From NCBI RefSeq assembly GCF_004331385.1, contig NZ_SJON01000002.1, positions 434,001 through 498,000 of the forward strand: a stretch of 64,000 nucleotides of DNA. The letters run 5' to 3'. Below are positions 43,672 to 55,441 of this stretch, piece by piece. The position numbers and the translations under genes were made by a program. Below the pieces are notes generated by a model, which saw only the letters and a program-made list of their open reading frames with translations, was not told the DNA's origin and did no database searches. Position 1 is the stretch's first letter. Every line of letters starts with the position of its first letter. The DNA comes from Enterobacter quasihormaechei (GTDB lineage Bacteria > Pseudomonadota > Gammaproteobacteria > Enterobacterales > Enterobacteriaceae).

Positions 43672-44157
43672 ATGGCTGTACCGGTTCATATTTGGTTTTT
43701 TGACGATGGCGGCTCACTTATTAAGGGTTCAAGTGATGTACAGGATCGGGAAGGGAGTGTTGAAATTAGAGGGTTAACCCATAATTTAAGTATTCCAACA
43801 GATCCTCTTTCCGGGAGATTAACCGGAACGCGCAAACATGCCCCTTTCTTGTTCGAGAAGGAGATAGATAGTTCATCTCCGTATCTTTATAAGGCTGTGG
43901 CTACAGGGCAAAACCTAAAAAAAGTTGAGATAAGATATTATCGAATTAACGATGCGGGAAGGGAAGTTGAATACTTCAGAACTGAACTGGAAGGTGTAAA
44001 GGTCGTATCAATCTCCCCTATTGTTAACGATACACGTAACTGTCCCGGTACGGGCCATCTTGAATCCATTCAGTTGAGATACGAAAAAGCAATTTGGACT
44101 TACTGCGACGGCAATATTCAGTTTTCTGATGCATGGAATGAACGAGCATCTGCATGA
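43672..44157 (+). CDS. hcp: Orphan type VI secretion tube protein Hcp
   Basis: A 161-residue Hcp1-family protein of full length. It starts MAVPVHIWFFDDGGSLIKGS and contains DVQDREGSVEIRG, the loop RKHAPFLFEKEIDSSSPYLYK and the conserved ending SDAWNERASA. Hcp hexamers stack into the T6SS inner tube and carry small effectors in their lumen. A strong ribosome site (AAAGGAG, 8 bases) precedes the ATG. No other T6SS structural gene is in this window, so it must work with a system elsewhere, or be idle. It is the last gene of an AT-rich three-gene islet; no toxin extension is fused to it. Confidence 0.9.
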   Translation: MAVPVHIWFFDDGGSLIKGSSDVQDREGSVEIRGLTHNLSIPTDPLSGRLTGTRKHAPFLFEKEIDSSSPYLYKAVATGQNLKKVEIRYYRINDAGREVEYFRTELEGVKVVSISPIVNDTRNCPGTGHLESIQLRYEKAIWTYCDGNIQFSDAWNERASA

Positions 44158-44169
44158 TTTTCAGCAGAC

Positions 44170-44196
44170 AAAAAAGCCCCCTTATCTGAAGGGGGC
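44170..44196. terminator. Terminator between convergent hcp and tdcE
   Basis: GCCCCCTT-ATCTG-AAGGGGGC. On the minus strand it is followed by six T (A-run at 44170-44175), so it mainly ends the tdc operon; it can also block transcripts from hcp. Confidence 0.8.
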
Positions 44197-44213
44197 GGAT
44201 TATTTGGCCTGCG

Positions 44214-46508
44214 TCACATCGCCTGCGTAAACGTCCTCGAAATCACGTCCTGCTGCTGCTCGCGCGTCAGGGCGTTAAACCGCACCGCATACCCCGAAAC
44301 GCGGATGGTCAGGTTCGGGTAGTTCTCCGGATGGGCAATGGCATCCAGCAGCATCTCCCGGTTCATGACGTTAACGTTCAGGTGCTGCCCGCCTTCGATA
44401 GACGCTTCGTGATGGAAATACCCGTCCAGCAGCCCCACAAGGTTGGTTTTGCGCACCTGCTCATCCTTGCCCAGCGCCTGCGGCACGATGGAGAAGGTGT
44501 AGGAGATCCCGTCCTTCGCATAGGTGAACGGCAGCTTGGCAACTGAGGTTAACGACGCCACCGCCCCTTTCCTGTCGCGACCGTGCATCGGGTTGGCGCC
44601 AGGTGCAAACGGCGTACCGCCGCGTCGTCCGTCCGGCGTGTTGCCCGTTTTCTGGCCGTAGACCACGTTGGAGGTGATAGTCAGGATCGACTGCGTCGGC
44701 ACCGCGTTGCGATACGTCGGCAGCGCGTGGATCTTCTTCATAAAGCGCTCCACCAGGTCGCAAGCGATGCTGTCCACGCGATCGTCATTATTGCCGTACT
44801 GCGGATAGTCGCCTTCAATGACGAAGTCCACCGCCAGGCCGGTATGGTCGCGCACCGGTTTCACCGTGGCGTATTTAATCGCCGACAGGGAATCCGCCGC
44901 CACCGACAGCCCGGCGATGCCGCAGGCCATGGTGCGATAGACGTCCCGATCGTGCAGCGCCATCAGCGAGGCTTCGTAGCTGTACTTATCATGCATATAG
45001 TGAATGAGATTCAGCGCGCTGATGTACTGCACCGCCAGCCAGTCCATAAAGTGATCCAGGCTCGCCATCACGGTGTCGTAATCCAGCACCTCATCCAGCA
45101 GCGGCTCGGTTTTCGGGCCGACCTGGATCTTCAGCTTCTCATCCACCCCGCCGTTAATTGCGTACAGCAGCGTTTTCGCCAGGTTGGCGCGGGCGCCGAA
45201 GAACTGCATCTGCTTGCCGATCACCATCGGGCTGACGCAGCAGGCAATGGCGTAGTCATCGCTGTTGAAGTCGGCGCGCATCAAATCGTCGTTCTCATAT
45301 TGCAGCGAGGAGGTGACGATCGACACCTGCGCGGCGTATTTTTTGAAAGCGATCGGCAGCTGTTCGGACCAGAGGATCGTCAGGTTTGGCTCCGGCGCAG
45401 GCCCCATGGTGTGCAGGGTATGCAGGTAGCGGAAGCTGTTTTTGGTCACCAGCGTGCGGCCATCCAGCCCCATGCCGCCGATCACTTCCGTGGCCCAGAT
45501 CGGATCGCCGGAGAAGAGCGTGTCGAACTCCGGCGTGCGCAGGAAGCGCACCATGCGGATCTTCATGATGAAGTGGTCGATCAGCTCCTGGGCCTGCATC
45601 TCGTTCAGCCTTCCTGCCTGCATGTCGCGCTCAATGTAGATATCAAGGAACGAGGCCGTGCGCCCCAGCGACATCGCCCCGCCGTTCTGGGATTTCACTG
45701 CGGCAAGGTAGGCAAAGTAGACCCACTGCACCGCTTCCTGCGCGTTCATCGCCGGACGTGAAATATCAAAGCCATAGTTCGCCGCCATCTGCTGGATCTG
45801 GAGCAACGCACGCTTATGCTCCGCCAGCTCTTCGCGCAGGCGGATCGTTGCCTCCAGATCTTCTCCGCGCTCCAGTTTTCCCTGAAGATCGGCGAACTGG
45901 AGTTCACGCTCGCGCACCAGATAGCTGATGCCGTACAGCGCCACGCGGCGGTAGTCGCCGATAATGCGCCCGCGTCCGTAGCCGTCCGGCAGACCGGTCA
46001 GCACGCCAGATTTACGGCAGCGCATCATCTCCGGGGAGTAAACGTCAAACACGCCCTGGTTGTGGGTTTTGCGCAGGTCGGTGAACAGGTATTCAAACTG
46101 CGGATCCATCTCACGACCGTAGGCGTCGAACGAGCTGCGGATCATGTTGATCCCGCCGTACGGATGCAGGGCGCGCTTGAGCGGCTTGTCGGTTTGCAGG
46201 CCGACGATCGTCTCCAGCGCCTGGTCAATATAACCCGGCCCGTGAGCGGTGATGGTGGTGGCGATGTTGGTGTCAAAATCTACCGGAGCGTGGGTGGCAT
46301 TCTCCTGGCGAATGCCGACCATCACCTTCTGCCACAGCGCCGTCGTTGCAGGCGTCGCCTGCGCGAGGAAAGCTTCATCGCCTTCATAAGGGGTGTAGTT
46401 ATGCTGAATAAAATCGCGGACGTTAACGGCGTTTTTCCATTCTTCACCGCGAAACCCGGCCCATGCGTCGCTGAAGGGCGCGACGCCCGTATCGATTGTT
46501 ACTTTCAT
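44214..46508 (-). CDS. tdcE: 2-ketobutyrate formate-lyase / pyruvate formate-lyase
   Basis: A 764-residue glycyl-radical enzyme with the exact E. coli TdcE length. It cleaves 2-ketobutyrate (from threonine) or pyruvate with CoA to propionyl- or acetyl-CoA plus formate. The adjacent catalytic cysteines are in [15 protein letters not shown] and the glycyl radical site is RVSGYAVRF near the C-terminus; both are intact. It is the last gene of tdcABCDE, 15 bases after tdcD. It needs activation by a PFL-activating enzyme encoded elsewhere. Confidence 0.95.
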   Translation of the reverse strand: MKVTIDTGVAPFSDAWAGFRGEEWKNAVNVRDFIQHNYTPYEGDEAFLAQATPATTALWQKVMVGIRQENATHAPVDFDTNIATTITAHGPGYIDQALETIVGLQTDKPLKRALHPYGGINMIRSSFDAYGREMDPQFEYLFTDLRKTHNQGVFDVYSPEMMRCRKSGVLTGLPDGYGRGRIIGDYRRVALYGISYLVRERELQFADLQGKLERGEDLEATIRLREELAEHKRALLQIQQMAANYGFDISRPAMNAQEAVQWVYFAYLAAVKSQNGGAMSLGRTASFLDIYIERDMQAGRLNEMQAQELIDHFIMKIRMVRFLRTPEFDTLFSGDPIWATEVIGGMGLDGRTLVTKNSFRYLHTLHTMGPAPEPNLTILWSEQLPIAFKKYAAQVSIVTSSLQYENDDLMRADFNSDDYAIACCVSPMVIGKQMQFFGARANLAKTLLYAINGGVDEKLKIQVGPKTEPLLDEVLDYDTVMASLDHFMDWLAVQYISALNLIHYMHDKYSYEASLMALHDRDVYRTMACGIAGLSVAADSLSAIKYATVKPVRDHTGLAVDFVIEGDYPQYGNNDDRVDSIACDLVERFMKKIHALPTYRNAVPTQSILTITSNVVYGQKTGNTPDGRRGGTPFAPGANPMHGRDRKGAVASLTSVAKLPFTYAKDGISYTFSIVPQALGKDEQVRKTNLVGLLDGYFHHEASIEGGQHLNVNVMNREMLLDAIAHPENYPNLTIRVSGYAVRFNALTREQQQDVISRTFTQAM

Positions 46509-46523
46509 CAGATTCTCGCTTTA

Positions 46524-47732
46524 TCAGGCGTAAGCCGCAGCCGGGGTCACCTTCCCAAGACGGAGGGCGTCCAGCGCGATCATTTTTTCTTCATTGGTAG
46601 GGATAACCGCGCAGGCCACGCGGGAGGTATCAGCGGAGATGACGCGCTCACCCGCGCTGCCCGGCAGAGCGTTTTTGGCCTCGTCGAGCGCGATGCCAAA
46701 CACCTTCAGGTGTTCCGCCACCAGCGCGCGGATCAGCGTGGAGTTTTCACCGATGCCGCCAGTGAAGATCACGCCATCCAGGCGATGCAGAGACGCGGCG
46801 TGACCGGCGATATGCCGCGCTATGCGGTGGACAAAAGTGTGTATCGCCAGCTCCGCCCGCTCATTGCCTTCGTGCCAGGCTTTCTCCAGCGCGCGTAAAT
46901 CGGAGGAGATGCCGGAGATCCCGAGCAACCCGGACTCTTTGTTGACCACGCGCTCCAGATCCTCGAACGACTGGCCGGTCTGCTGGGCAATCCACGCCAT
47001 CGCGCCGAAATCCACGTCGCCGCACCGCGTGCCCATCACCAGCCCCTCCAGTGGCGTCATGCCCATGGACGTGTCCACGCTCTCGCCGTTACGCACCGCG
47101 CAGATGGACGCCCCGTTGCCGAGGTGGGCGCTCACCAGGCCGCTGTCCTCGGGGGACAGCCCGAGGAGCGCGTGCGCCTGCGCCGCCACGTAGCGGTGAG
47201 AGGTGCCGTGGAAACCGTAGCGGCGAACGCCCAGCTCTTCAAAATAGCGGTACGGCAGACCGTACAGATACGCCTGCGGTGCCATGGTCTGGTGGAAGCT
47301 GGTGTCAAATACCGCCACCTGCTGCACGCCGGGGAACAGCCGCTCTGCGGCTTCCACGCCGCTCAGGTTGGCGTAGTTATGCAGCGGCGCCAGCGGGGAA
47401 ACCAGGCGGATCTGCTCAATGACCTCTTCCGTGATGAGGGTCGACTCGCTGAAGAGATCGCCGCCGTGAGCGATGCGGTGGCCAATCAGGGCCACGCTGC
47501 TCATCAGGTCGCGCTTCTCCAGCTCGAGGGCGATGGCGGCCAGCGCCCCTTCGTAGTCCTGGTGAGCCAGTCTGACCGGCTCACCCCCGTTCACGGAAAT
47601 AAAGGCTTTTTCAGTGTTGATGCCGTCCGCAATGCCCGTCAGCAGGGCATCGCAGCCTGCTGCGTCCAGCACCGAAAACTTAACGGAGGACGATCCGCAG
47701 TTAATAACCAGTACTACCGGAAATTCAGTCAT
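46524..47732 (-). CDS. tdcD: Propionate/acetate kinase
   Basis: A 402-residue acetokinase-family enzyme that makes ATP from propionyl phosphate in anaerobic threonine breakdown. Family motifs are intact: [17 protein letters not shown] at the start, [30 protein letters not shown], and [11 protein letters not shown] near the end. Its length equals E. coli TdcD. It lies 29 bases after tdcC. Confidence 0.95.
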   Translation of the reverse strand: MTEFPVVLVINCGSSSVKFSVLDAAGCDALLTGIADGINTEKAFISVNGGEPVRLAHQDYEGALAAIALELEKRDLMSSVALIGHRIAHGGDLFSESTLITEEVIEQIRLVSPLAPLHNYANLSGVEAAERLFPGVQQVAVFDTSFHQTMAPQAYLYGLPYRYFEELGVRRYGFHGTSHRYVAAQAHALLGLSPEDSGLVSAHLGNGASICAVRNGESVDTSMGMTPLEGLVMGTRCGDVDFGAMAWIAQQTGQSFEDLERVVNKESGLLGISGISSDLRALEKAWHEGNERAELAIHTFVHRIARHIAGHAASLHRLDGVIFTGGIGENSTLIRALVAEHLKVFGIALDEAKNALPGSAGERVISADTSRVACAVIPTNEEKMIALDALRLGKVTPAAAYA

Positions 47733-47761
47733 GTGTTACTCCGCTCTTCCTGAGCTTTGGC

Positions 47762-49096
<1,335 letters not shown>

Positions 49097-49103
49097 TCAT
49101 CCT

Positions 49104-50093
49104 TTATGCGTCAACGAAGCCGGTAATTTGGGAAACACGGGAGAGATCGATATTGCCGCCGGAAATAATGCAGACGGTTTTACGGCCCTGAATATAGTGG
49201 TCCAGTTTGCCGCTTAATAACGCCGCGCAGGCCAGCGCGCCCGCACCTTCCGTCACCACTTTATTTCGCTGAATAAGCGCAATCATGCTGTTGCGAATTT
49301 CATCTTCGCTGACCAGCACAATGTCATCGACCAGTTCACGAACAATTTCGAAGGTTAAATTCCCCGGACGAGACACGTCGCAACCGTCGGCTAATGTGCC
49401 GGTAACGCGATGGCTGGTTATTTCTCCGGCCTGCCAGGAAGCTGCCATGCCGTGAACGTTTACAGACTGCACGCCGATAATATTGATGGTCGGATTAATG
49501 GATTTAATCGCCGTTGCAATACCGGCAATTAAACCGCCGCCGCCGATAGGGACAATGACGTTATCCACGTCGTAGAGATCTTCGAGAATTTCAAGGCCGA
49601 TGGTGCCCTGGCCGGCAATGACTTTCGGATCGTCATAAGGCGGAATAAATATGCGCCCCTCCATCTCGACGATTTCGCTCACCTTAGCGATGGTGTCGTT
49701 GAAGTTCTCGCCGTGCAGCACCACTTCCGCCGAATAGTCACGCGTGGCGGCAACCTTGGATTTCGGCGCGCCCATCGGCATCACCACTTTGCCGTCGATA
49801 CCGAGCATGGCGCAGGAGAGCGACACACCCTGAGCGTGGTTACCTGCGGAGCAGGCCACCACCCCTTTGCGTTTTTCTGCATCCGTCAGCGAACTTAACT
49901 TATTAAACGCCCCGCGTATTTTAAACGAACCGGTACGCTGCATATTTTCAAACTTAAGAAATATTTCGCCCTTACAGCGTTCGCTGAGATAATTTGAGCG
50001 CGGCATGCCGGTTTTATAAATTTTTCCCGCCAGGCGCTTTCTGGCGTCCTGAATATCTTCAATGGTCACCGGGAGATCGTAGGTAATGTGCAT
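49104..50093 (-). CDS. tdcB: Catabolic threonine dehydratase
   Basis: A 329-residue PLP enzyme deaminating threonine to 2-ketobutyrate, AMP-activated in E. coli. The PLP lysine is in [13 protein letters not shown] (about residue 58), the phosphate-binding glycines are in [15 protein letters not shown], and SAGNHAQGV is present. It lacks the C-terminal regulatory domain of the biosynthetic IlvA, as expected. ATG 50093 gives the E. coli length; an in-frame ATG eight codons upstream is not used. Confidence 0.95.
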   Translation of the reverse strand: MHITYDLPVTIEDIQDARKRLAGKIYKTGMPRSNYLSERCKGEIFLKFENMQRTGSFKIRGAFNKLSSLTDAEKRKGVVACSAGNHAQGVSLSCAMLGIDGKVVMPMGAPKSKVAATRDYSAEVVLHGENFNDTIAKVSEIVEMEGRIFIPPYDDPKVIAGQGTIGLEILEDLYDVDNVIVPIGGGGLIAGIATAIKSINPTINIIGVQSVNVHGMAASWQAGEITSHRVTGTLADGCDVSRPGNLTFEIVRELVDDIVLVSEDEIRNSMIALIQRNKVVTEGAGALACAALLSGKLDHYIQGRKTVCIISGGNIDLSRVSQITGFVDA

Positions 50094-50189
50094 AATATCC
50101 TCGTTATAATAATTCATTCTTTTCAGGCAAAGTCAGGGTATCAGAGCGTTAAAAAGCGTCGCTCCGGGTGTTTTAAAGCGTGATTATTT

Positions 50190-51113
50190 TTATCGTCGTT
50201 TATCGATATTCATCGCCGAATATTGTTTTGCCAGTTCAACTAATACTGACGCCGATTTTTTAATACTGTAATTTTTCGACCACACGGCGGCATAACGCGC
50301 CACGGGTAATTCATCCTCCACCGGCAGCACGATAAACTGGTCCGAGCCGAACGGCGCAATCATGTCACGGGGGATCACCGTCAGGTAATCGGCATTAAGG
50401 ACAAGGTTATAGATAGTGACGACGGAATCGGTCTGGACGATGTTTTCAATGCTGATGTGGTTGTCTTGCAGGGTGGTCAGGAGTTCGTTGTAGTAGCCCA
50501 TATCGGTTTGCGGCATCACCCACTGCTCATGCGTAAGTGATGCCAGTCTGGTCGGGCCGGTGCACGTTCGTGATTTACTCGCCACCAGCACAAACTCGGA
50601 TTCAAACAGTGGCTCAACGTGAAGATCCTGAAGCAACATTCCGTCGCTCAACGTGCCGATGGCAAAATCCAGCCGTCCATCGCGAATGGCGGGCAGGAAT
50701 GAAGAGAGCTGCGCTTCATACATGGAGACGCGCGCTTTCGGGAACACTTCCCTGAATTTTTTAATCATCTCAGACAGGAAGGTGAAGCCAATCAGCGACG
50801 GGTAGCCAAAGGAAACGTCCATGACGGTACTAAAACTGAGGCTGTTGATTTCGCTCACCATGTTTTTCATTTCGCGGGTGATCGACTCAGCGTATGACAG
50901 CAGCACCTGACCGGCGGCAGTGAGTTTTACGCCGGTGTTTTTACGCACCATCACCTCTACCCCGAAGTAGGATTCGATGTCGCTGATGATTTTGCTGACG
51001 GCAGGTTGCGTCAGCCCCAGTTGTCTTGCAGCAGAACCTATGGAGCCACTTTTGATGACTTCCTGAAATACCACGAGGTGCTGTGTTTTCGGTAGAATAA
51101 TAGTATTCATCAT
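50190..51113 (-). CDS. tdcA: tdc operon LysR-family activator TdcA
   Basis: A 307-residue LysR-type activator with helix-turn-helix at GSIGSAARQLGLTQPAVSKIISDI (about 23-46) and the usual effector domain (ESEFVLVASKSRTCTG). It is the first gene of its own operon and activates it together with CRP, IHF and, in E. coli, TdcR. Two ATG codons in a row open the frame; either may be used. The C-terminus is a few residues shorter than E. coli TdcA (312). Confidence 0.93.
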   Translation of the reverse strand: MMNTIILPKTQHLVVFQEVIKSGSIGSAARQLGLTQPAVSKIISDIESYFGVEVMVRKNTGVKLTAAGQVLLSYAESITREMKNMVSEINSLSFSTVMDVSFGYPSLIGFTFLSEMIKKFREVFPKARVSMYEAQLSSFLPAIRDGRLDFAIGTLSDGMLLQDLHVEPLFESEFVLVASKSRTCTGPTRLASLTHEQWVMPQTDMGYYNELLTTLQDNHISIENIVQTDSVVTIYNLVLNADYLTVIPRDMIAPFGSDQFIVLPVEDELPVARYAAVWSKNYSIKKSASVLVELAKQYSAMNIDKRR

Positions 51114-51144
51114 ATTCTGCGCTTATTTCCCTATGACGCAGCGG

Positions 51145-51188
51145 ATTCTACCTAATAATGTTTAAGGGGGTATGTGCTGTTACTCACA
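51145..51188 (-). promoter_or_regulatory. CRP-dependent promoter of tdcABCDE
   Basis: TGTGCTGTTACTCACA (51173-51188) matches the CRP core at nine of ten positions. A TAGAAT -10 on the minus strand (51145-51150) would start near 51138, putting the CRP centre at about -42.5, as in the E. coli tdc promoter. The leader would be about 25 bases. Confidence 0.65.
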
Positions 51189-51650
51189 ATTCGCCGGAAC
51201 GCCCTATTTTCACCCATCATCAAAACCATTTAAATCCTTTTCTATCAATAACATAATCAAATTAAAATACGCAATTACGCTGATATTGATCAACAAATTA
51301 CGAGGTAATAAATTTATTTTATGGCAATAACCCGCGTGAATTTTTTTGCCTTAGAAATATTAATAAAGGCTATCTTTCAGGCAATTAAAGGTTAATAAAT
51401 CAACACTGCCGATTTAAAACATTTTTGTGGTTTATCAACTTTACCAGGAATATTAATACTATTTCAGAATAAAGAGTGGGATATATCACACATTCACCAG
51501 AAGAATGTTTTTAGATTCAATATTTGATTATCAATTAGAAAAACATTTATTTTCAGCAAGCCAACAAATGCAACATCTAATCAACACTAAAATTTTCTTA
51601 TTTTATAGCGTTAAATTTCGTGATTACGATCATCTACGGAGGATGAGAGG
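51189..51650. other. AT-rich gene-free region upstream of tdcA
   Basis: About 460 very AT-rich bases. E. coli has tdcR and yhaBC here; I find no comparable frame. The longest ATG frame noticed (51321, 24 codons) has no ribosome site at usable distance. A second CRP-like sequence, AGTGGGATATATCACA, lies at 51475-51490. IHF bending sites are expected from E. coli but none is clear. A REP-like fragment (GGCGCAGCGCTTATCCGG) follows at about 51716-51733. Confidence 0.5.
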
Positions 51651-51750
51651 AGCACGTGGCGGAGTAAACAGTGAAATGTGCTGAGCGTCGCAAAATTGAG
51701 AATTGATGTCGGCTGGCGCAGCGCTTATCCGGACTGTTCTCTTCAGAAAG

Positions 51751-51777
51751 CAAAAACCCCGCCGAAGCGGGGTTTCG
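51751..51777 (-). terminator. Terminator of rnpB
   Basis: On the minus strand AACCCCGC-TTCG-GCGGGGTT followed by TTTGC, directly downstream of the RNase P RNA, as in E. coli. Confidence 0.88.
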
Positions 51778-51782
51778 TAAGA

Positions 51783-52159
<377 letters not shown>

Positions 52160-52166
52160 GGCGCGC

Positions 52167-52195
52167 AGTATAGAGGGTTTGCGCGCCGCTGTCAC
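52167..52195 (-). promoter_or_regulatory. Promoter of rnpB
   Basis: GTGACA, exactly 17 bases, then TATACT, followed by the GC-rich discriminator GCGCGCC before the RNA start at 52159. This is a strong sigma-70 promoter with the discriminator type linked to stringent control. Its -35 overlaps the garK stop codon. Confidence 0.85.
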
Positions 52196-53337
52196 CCCTG
52201 GCTACGCATGCCTACCTGCAATGTGGCCGCGATATTGCGCGAGGCGCGGTAAATGTTGTCATACGCGCCCCGGAACGCCTCTTCCAGTGAGCCGATGCTG
52301 GTCAGTACGCTGAACACCGCGTCGATGCCGTACTGGTGTACCACGCCCACGTCCTGCGTCAGACTTCCGGCAATCCCTATCACCGGCTTATGGTATTTTT
52401 TGGCGACGCTCGCCACGCCGACGGGCACTTTACCGTTAATGCTCTGGCTGTCGATGCGCCCTTCGCCCGTCAGTACCCAGGTGCAGTCGTGAATGTGTTC
52501 TTCAAGATTGAGCGCCTGAGTGACAATCTCAATGCCGCTTTTCAGCTCAGCCCCCAGAAATGCCATCAGCGCCGCGCCCATGCCGCCCGCCGCTCCTGCC
52601 CCCGGAACCGGGTTCACGTCGATGCGCAAAGATTTTTTGATCACCTCGGCATAGTGGCTAAGATTGGCGTCGAGTTCGAGGATCATCTCCTCGGTGGCGC
52701 CTTTTTGCGGGCCAAAGATACGCGACGCGCCGCTTTCACCGACCAGCGGATTCGTCACGTCACAGGCGACGCGGATTGCGCATCCCTGAAGACGCGGATC
52801 GAGCGCCGAAATATCAATACGGTTAAGCGCCATCAGGCTACCGCCGCCGTAGCCGATCTCCGTCCCGTTGGCATCCGTAAACCTCGCGCCCAGCGCCTGC
52901 ATCATGCCGGCGCCCCCGTCGTTGGTTGCGCTCCCGCCGATACCGATAATGATATTGCGCGCGCCTTTATCCAGCGCGCTGAGGATCAGCTCCCCCGTCC
53001 CGCGAGACGTTGTGACCAGCGGGTTACGCAGCGCGGGAGGAACCAGCACCAGGCCGCTGGCGGCGGCCATCTCGATAAACGCGGTCGTCCCGTCGCCAGA
53101 GATCCCCCAGCGGGCATTCACTTTTTCCCCTAACGGACCGGTGACGACAGCCTGCTGCCAGGTGCCCTGAGTCGCGGCGATCATCGCTTCAACCGTACCT
53201 TCCCCACCGTCAGCAACGGGAACCGACACGTAATGAGCGTCGGGGAAAATCTCCCGGAATCCTTTTTCTATCGCCTGCGCCACCTCGGTGGCAGACAGGC
53301 TTTCTTTATAAGAGTCTGGCGCGATTACGATTTTCAT
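52192..53337 (-). CDS. garK: Glycerate 2-kinase
   Basis: A 381-residue kinase that phosphorylates D-glycerate at C2, the last step of the galactarate/glucarate pathway to 2-phosphoglycerate. It begins MKIVIAPDSYKESLSATEVA, with GIGGSATNDGGAGMMQALGA and PGAGAAGGMGAALMAFLGA typical of the family. ATG 53337 is chosen for family length; the frame extends upstream through the garR end and a REP sequence. Its 3' end carries the rnpB promoter. Confidence 0.94.
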   Translation of the reverse strand: MKIVIAPDSYKESLSATEVAQAIEKGFREIFPDAHYVSVPVADGGEGTVEAMIAATQGTWQQAVVTGPLGEKVNARWGISGDGTTAFIEMAAASGLVLVPPALRNPLVTTSRGTGELILSALDKGARNIIIGIGGSATNDGGAGMMQALGARFTDANGTEIGYGGGSLMALNRIDISALDPRLQGCAIRVACDVTNPLVGESGASRIFGPQKGATEEMILELDANLSHYAEVIKKSLRIDVNPVPGAGAAGGMGAALMAFLGAELKSGIEIVTQALNLEEHIHDCTWVLTGEGRIDSQSINGKVPVGVASVAKKYHKPVIGIAGSLTQDVGVVHQYGIDAVFSVLTSIGSLEEAFRGAYDNIYRASRNIAATLQVGMRSQG

Positions 53338-53343
53338 AGTTGT

Positions 53344-53390
53344 AAGCCTGGACCGTAGGCCCGGTATGCGTTGCGCCACCGGGCAGGACG
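53344..53390. repeat. REP-like unit between garR and garK
   Basis: GTAGGCCCGGTATGCGTTGCGCCACCGGGC, a single palindromic unit in the 56-base gap within the garLRK operon; on the mRNA it can fold into a hairpin between the two genes. Confidence 0.65.
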
Positions 53391-53393
53391 TCA

Positions 53394-54284
53394 TTAGCGA
53401 GTAATTTCGACCTTCGCCAGTTTTTCGTAGTAGCACGCGAGCGCGCTGTGATCGGCAGTGCCAAGACCGTCCGCACGCAGCGCCTGCATCATCTCCATGA
53501 CGGCGGCAGTCAGCGGCAGCTGCGCCCCCACGCCGTGTGACGTATCCAGCGCATTCGCCAGATCTTTAATGTGCAGGTCGATACGAAAACCTGGCTTAAA
53601 GTTACGATCCATCACCATCGGTGCCTTGGCATCCAGCACGGTGCTGCCCGCCAGACCACCACGAATGGCCTGATAGACCAGATCCGGATTCACCCCCGCT
53701 TTGGTGGCCAGCGTCAGCGCCTCCGACATGGCCGCAATGTTCAGCGCCACAATCACCTGGTTTGCCAGCTTGGTGACGTTACCCGCGCCGATGTCCCCGG
53801 TGTGCACCACGGAGCCAGCCATCGCTTTCATCAGGTCGTAGTATTTGTCGAAGACGGCTTTATCGCCGCCCACCATCACCGACAGGGTGCCGTCAATGGC
53901 TTTGGGCTCGCCGCCGCTGACCGGTGCGTCCAGCATCTCCACGCCTTTCGCCTTCAGCGCCTCGCTGATTTCGCGGCTCGCCAGCGGTGCGATTGAACTC
54001 ATGTCGATCACCACCAGGCCCGGCTTCGCGCCGTCGATAATGCCGTTCTCACCCAGCGCCACCTCTTTCACGTGCGGAGAGTTTGGCAGCATGGTGATGA
54101 TGACATCGCACTGCTCGGCGATCGCTTTTGCGGTTGCCGCCGTTTCCGCGCCGGCCGCAATCACCTCTGCCACCGCGTCTGAATTACGGTCGAGAACCAC
54201 CAGCGAGTAACCTGCTTTGATGAGGTTTTTGCTCATTGGTTTGCCCATGATACCCAGGCCAATAAAACCCACTTTCAGCGTCAT
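53394..54284 (-). CDS. garR: Tartronate semialdehyde reductase
   Basis: A 296-residue beta-hydroxyacid dehydrogenase reducing tartronate semialdehyde to D-glycerate with NADH. It has the Rossmann motif VGFIGLGIMGKPMSKNL at the start, the substrate loop LDAPVSGGEPKA (about 120-131), and the catalytic lysine in GAGNVTKLANQVIVA (about 173). ATG 54284 is supported by family length; a start five codons upstream is possible. It lies 21 bases after garL. Confidence 0.94.
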   Translation of the reverse strand: MTLKVGFIGLGIMGKPMSKNLIKAGYSLVVLDRNSDAVAEVIAAGAETAATAKAIAEQCDVIITMLPNSPHVKEVALGENGIIDGAKPGLVVIDMSSIAPLASREISEALKAKGVEMLDAPVSGGEPKAIDGTLSVMVGGDKAVFDKYYDLMKAMAGSVVHTGDIGAGNVTKLANQVIVALNIAAMSEALTLATKAGVNPDLVYQAIRGGLAGSTVLDAKAPMVMDRNFKPGFRIDLHIKDLANALDTSHGVGAQLPLTAAVMEMMQALRADGLGTADHSALACYYEKLAKVEITR

Positions 54285-54305
54285 AATCTGTTTCCTCAAT
54301 GATGG

Positions 54306-55076
54306 TTATTTTTTAAAAGCGTCTGCTAATCTCTGCGTGGCCGCGCGGAATACGCCGAGGTCGCTGCCGACGGCAACAAACGTTGCGCCCCACTCCAGGT
54401 AGCGGCGGGCGTCAGCTTCCACCGGCGCCAGAATGCCGCACGGCTTACCGTGGGCTTTGGCACGGGCAAAAATGTGCTGGATCGCGCGCTGTACGTCCGG
54501 GTGGCTGGCATTGCCCAGATGACCAAAGGCGGCAGCCAGATCGCTCGGGCCGACGAAAATACCGTCTACGCCTTCGGTCGCGGCAATGGCGTCGACGTTA
54601 TCGACACCCTGCTGGCTCTCGATCTGAACCAGGGTGGTGATGTTCCTGTTGGACTGGGCGAAATAGTCTGGCACGGTGCCAAACATGTTGGCGCGGTGCG
54701 AAACGGACACGCCGCGGATCCCTTCCGGCGGATAGCGGGTCGCCGCCACGGCCAGCACCGCTTCTTCTTCCGTTTCAACAAACGGGATCAGGAAGTTGTA
54801 GAAGCCGATATCCAGTAAACGCTTGATGATAACCGGCTCGTTGGTGGGCACACGCACCACCGGCGCGCTGTGGCTGCCTTTCAGCGCCATCAGCTGCGGA
54901 ATAAACGTGCTGATATCGTTTGGCGCATGTTCGCCGTCCAGCACCAGCCAGTCGAATCCGGCCAGGCCCAGCACTTCCGTGCTGATGGGGTTTGCCAGCG
55001 CAGACCAGCAGCCAATCTGGATCTGGTGCGCCGCGAGGGCTGCTTTAAACTTATTCGGGAAGATATCGTTACTCAT
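54306..55076 (-). CDS. garL: 5-keto-4-deoxy-D-glucarate aldolase
   Basis: A 256-residue HpcH/HpaI-family class II aldolase, same length as E. coli GarL. It splits 5-keto-4-deoxyglucarate to pyruvate and tartronate semialdehyde. [15 protein letters not shown] holds the catalytic His, and [19 protein letters not shown] holds the metal-binding Asp region. It is the first gene of the operon here: E. coli garP (galactarate permease), which precedes garL there, is missing. Confidence 0.94.
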   Translation of the reverse strand: MSNDIFPNKFKAALAAHQIQIGCWSALANPISTEVLGLAGFDWLVLDGEHAPNDISTFIPQLMALKGSHSAPVVRVPTNEPVIIKRLLDIGFYNFLIPFVETEEEAVLAVAATRYPPEGIRGVSVSHRANMFGTVPDYFAQSNRNITTLVQIESQQGVDNVDAIAATEGVDGIFVGPSDLAAAFGHLGNASHPDVQRAIQHIFARAKAHGKPCGILAPVEADARRYLEWGATFVAVGSDLGVFRAATQRLADAFKK

Positions 55077-55441
55077 CGCTTATACCTTTTTTAATTCCGC
55101 AGTTTTAGCCAGCATCATTTTTATTTATTCCGACGCAGCGTCAGGGTTATATTTATTTTCTGACTGAATTTTGGCGTTATAAAATCGTCATTCAGTATAA
55201 TCGCCGCCCGACGGCAGTACATTGTTTCAATGCTCAGTTATCGAGTGATATTTGAACGCTATCTTGAGCATATGCACAAAGCAGTGGGCGCTGATGCACA
55301 GAATCAACGATTAGTGTTTCGGGAGCGATCGCGATCACATTCTCACCTTTCCTCTCCTGACATTCTTTATTTCTTCAATAAGAAACAATTAACCATCTGG
55401 CTATATTTAGTATCAGATATTTTGCTGGAGAAGCGTAAACA
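55077..55441. promoter_or_regulatory. Divergent garL-garD control region
   Basis: About 365 bases without a gene. AGCGATCGCGATCACA (55324-55339) has eight of ten CRP core matches and a perfect right half. A CATTCT box at 55361-55366 would start garD transcription near 55373, placing CRP at about -41.5. Both gar units are CdaR-activated in E. coli, but I do not recognise a CdaR box. A frame at 55230 that runs out of phase into garD is not credible as a gene. Confidence 0.4.

Noticed and set aside
44583..46898. Long antisense frames (392 and 360 codons) opposite tdcE and tdcD
   Set aside because: Shadows of highly conserved tdc genes; His/Arg-rich translations without family features or ribosome sites.
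51321..51395. 24-codon frame in the AT-rich region upstream of tdcA as a tdcR remnant
   Set aside because: Ribosome-site-like GAGG is about 16 bases away and the peptide does not resemble anything I know.
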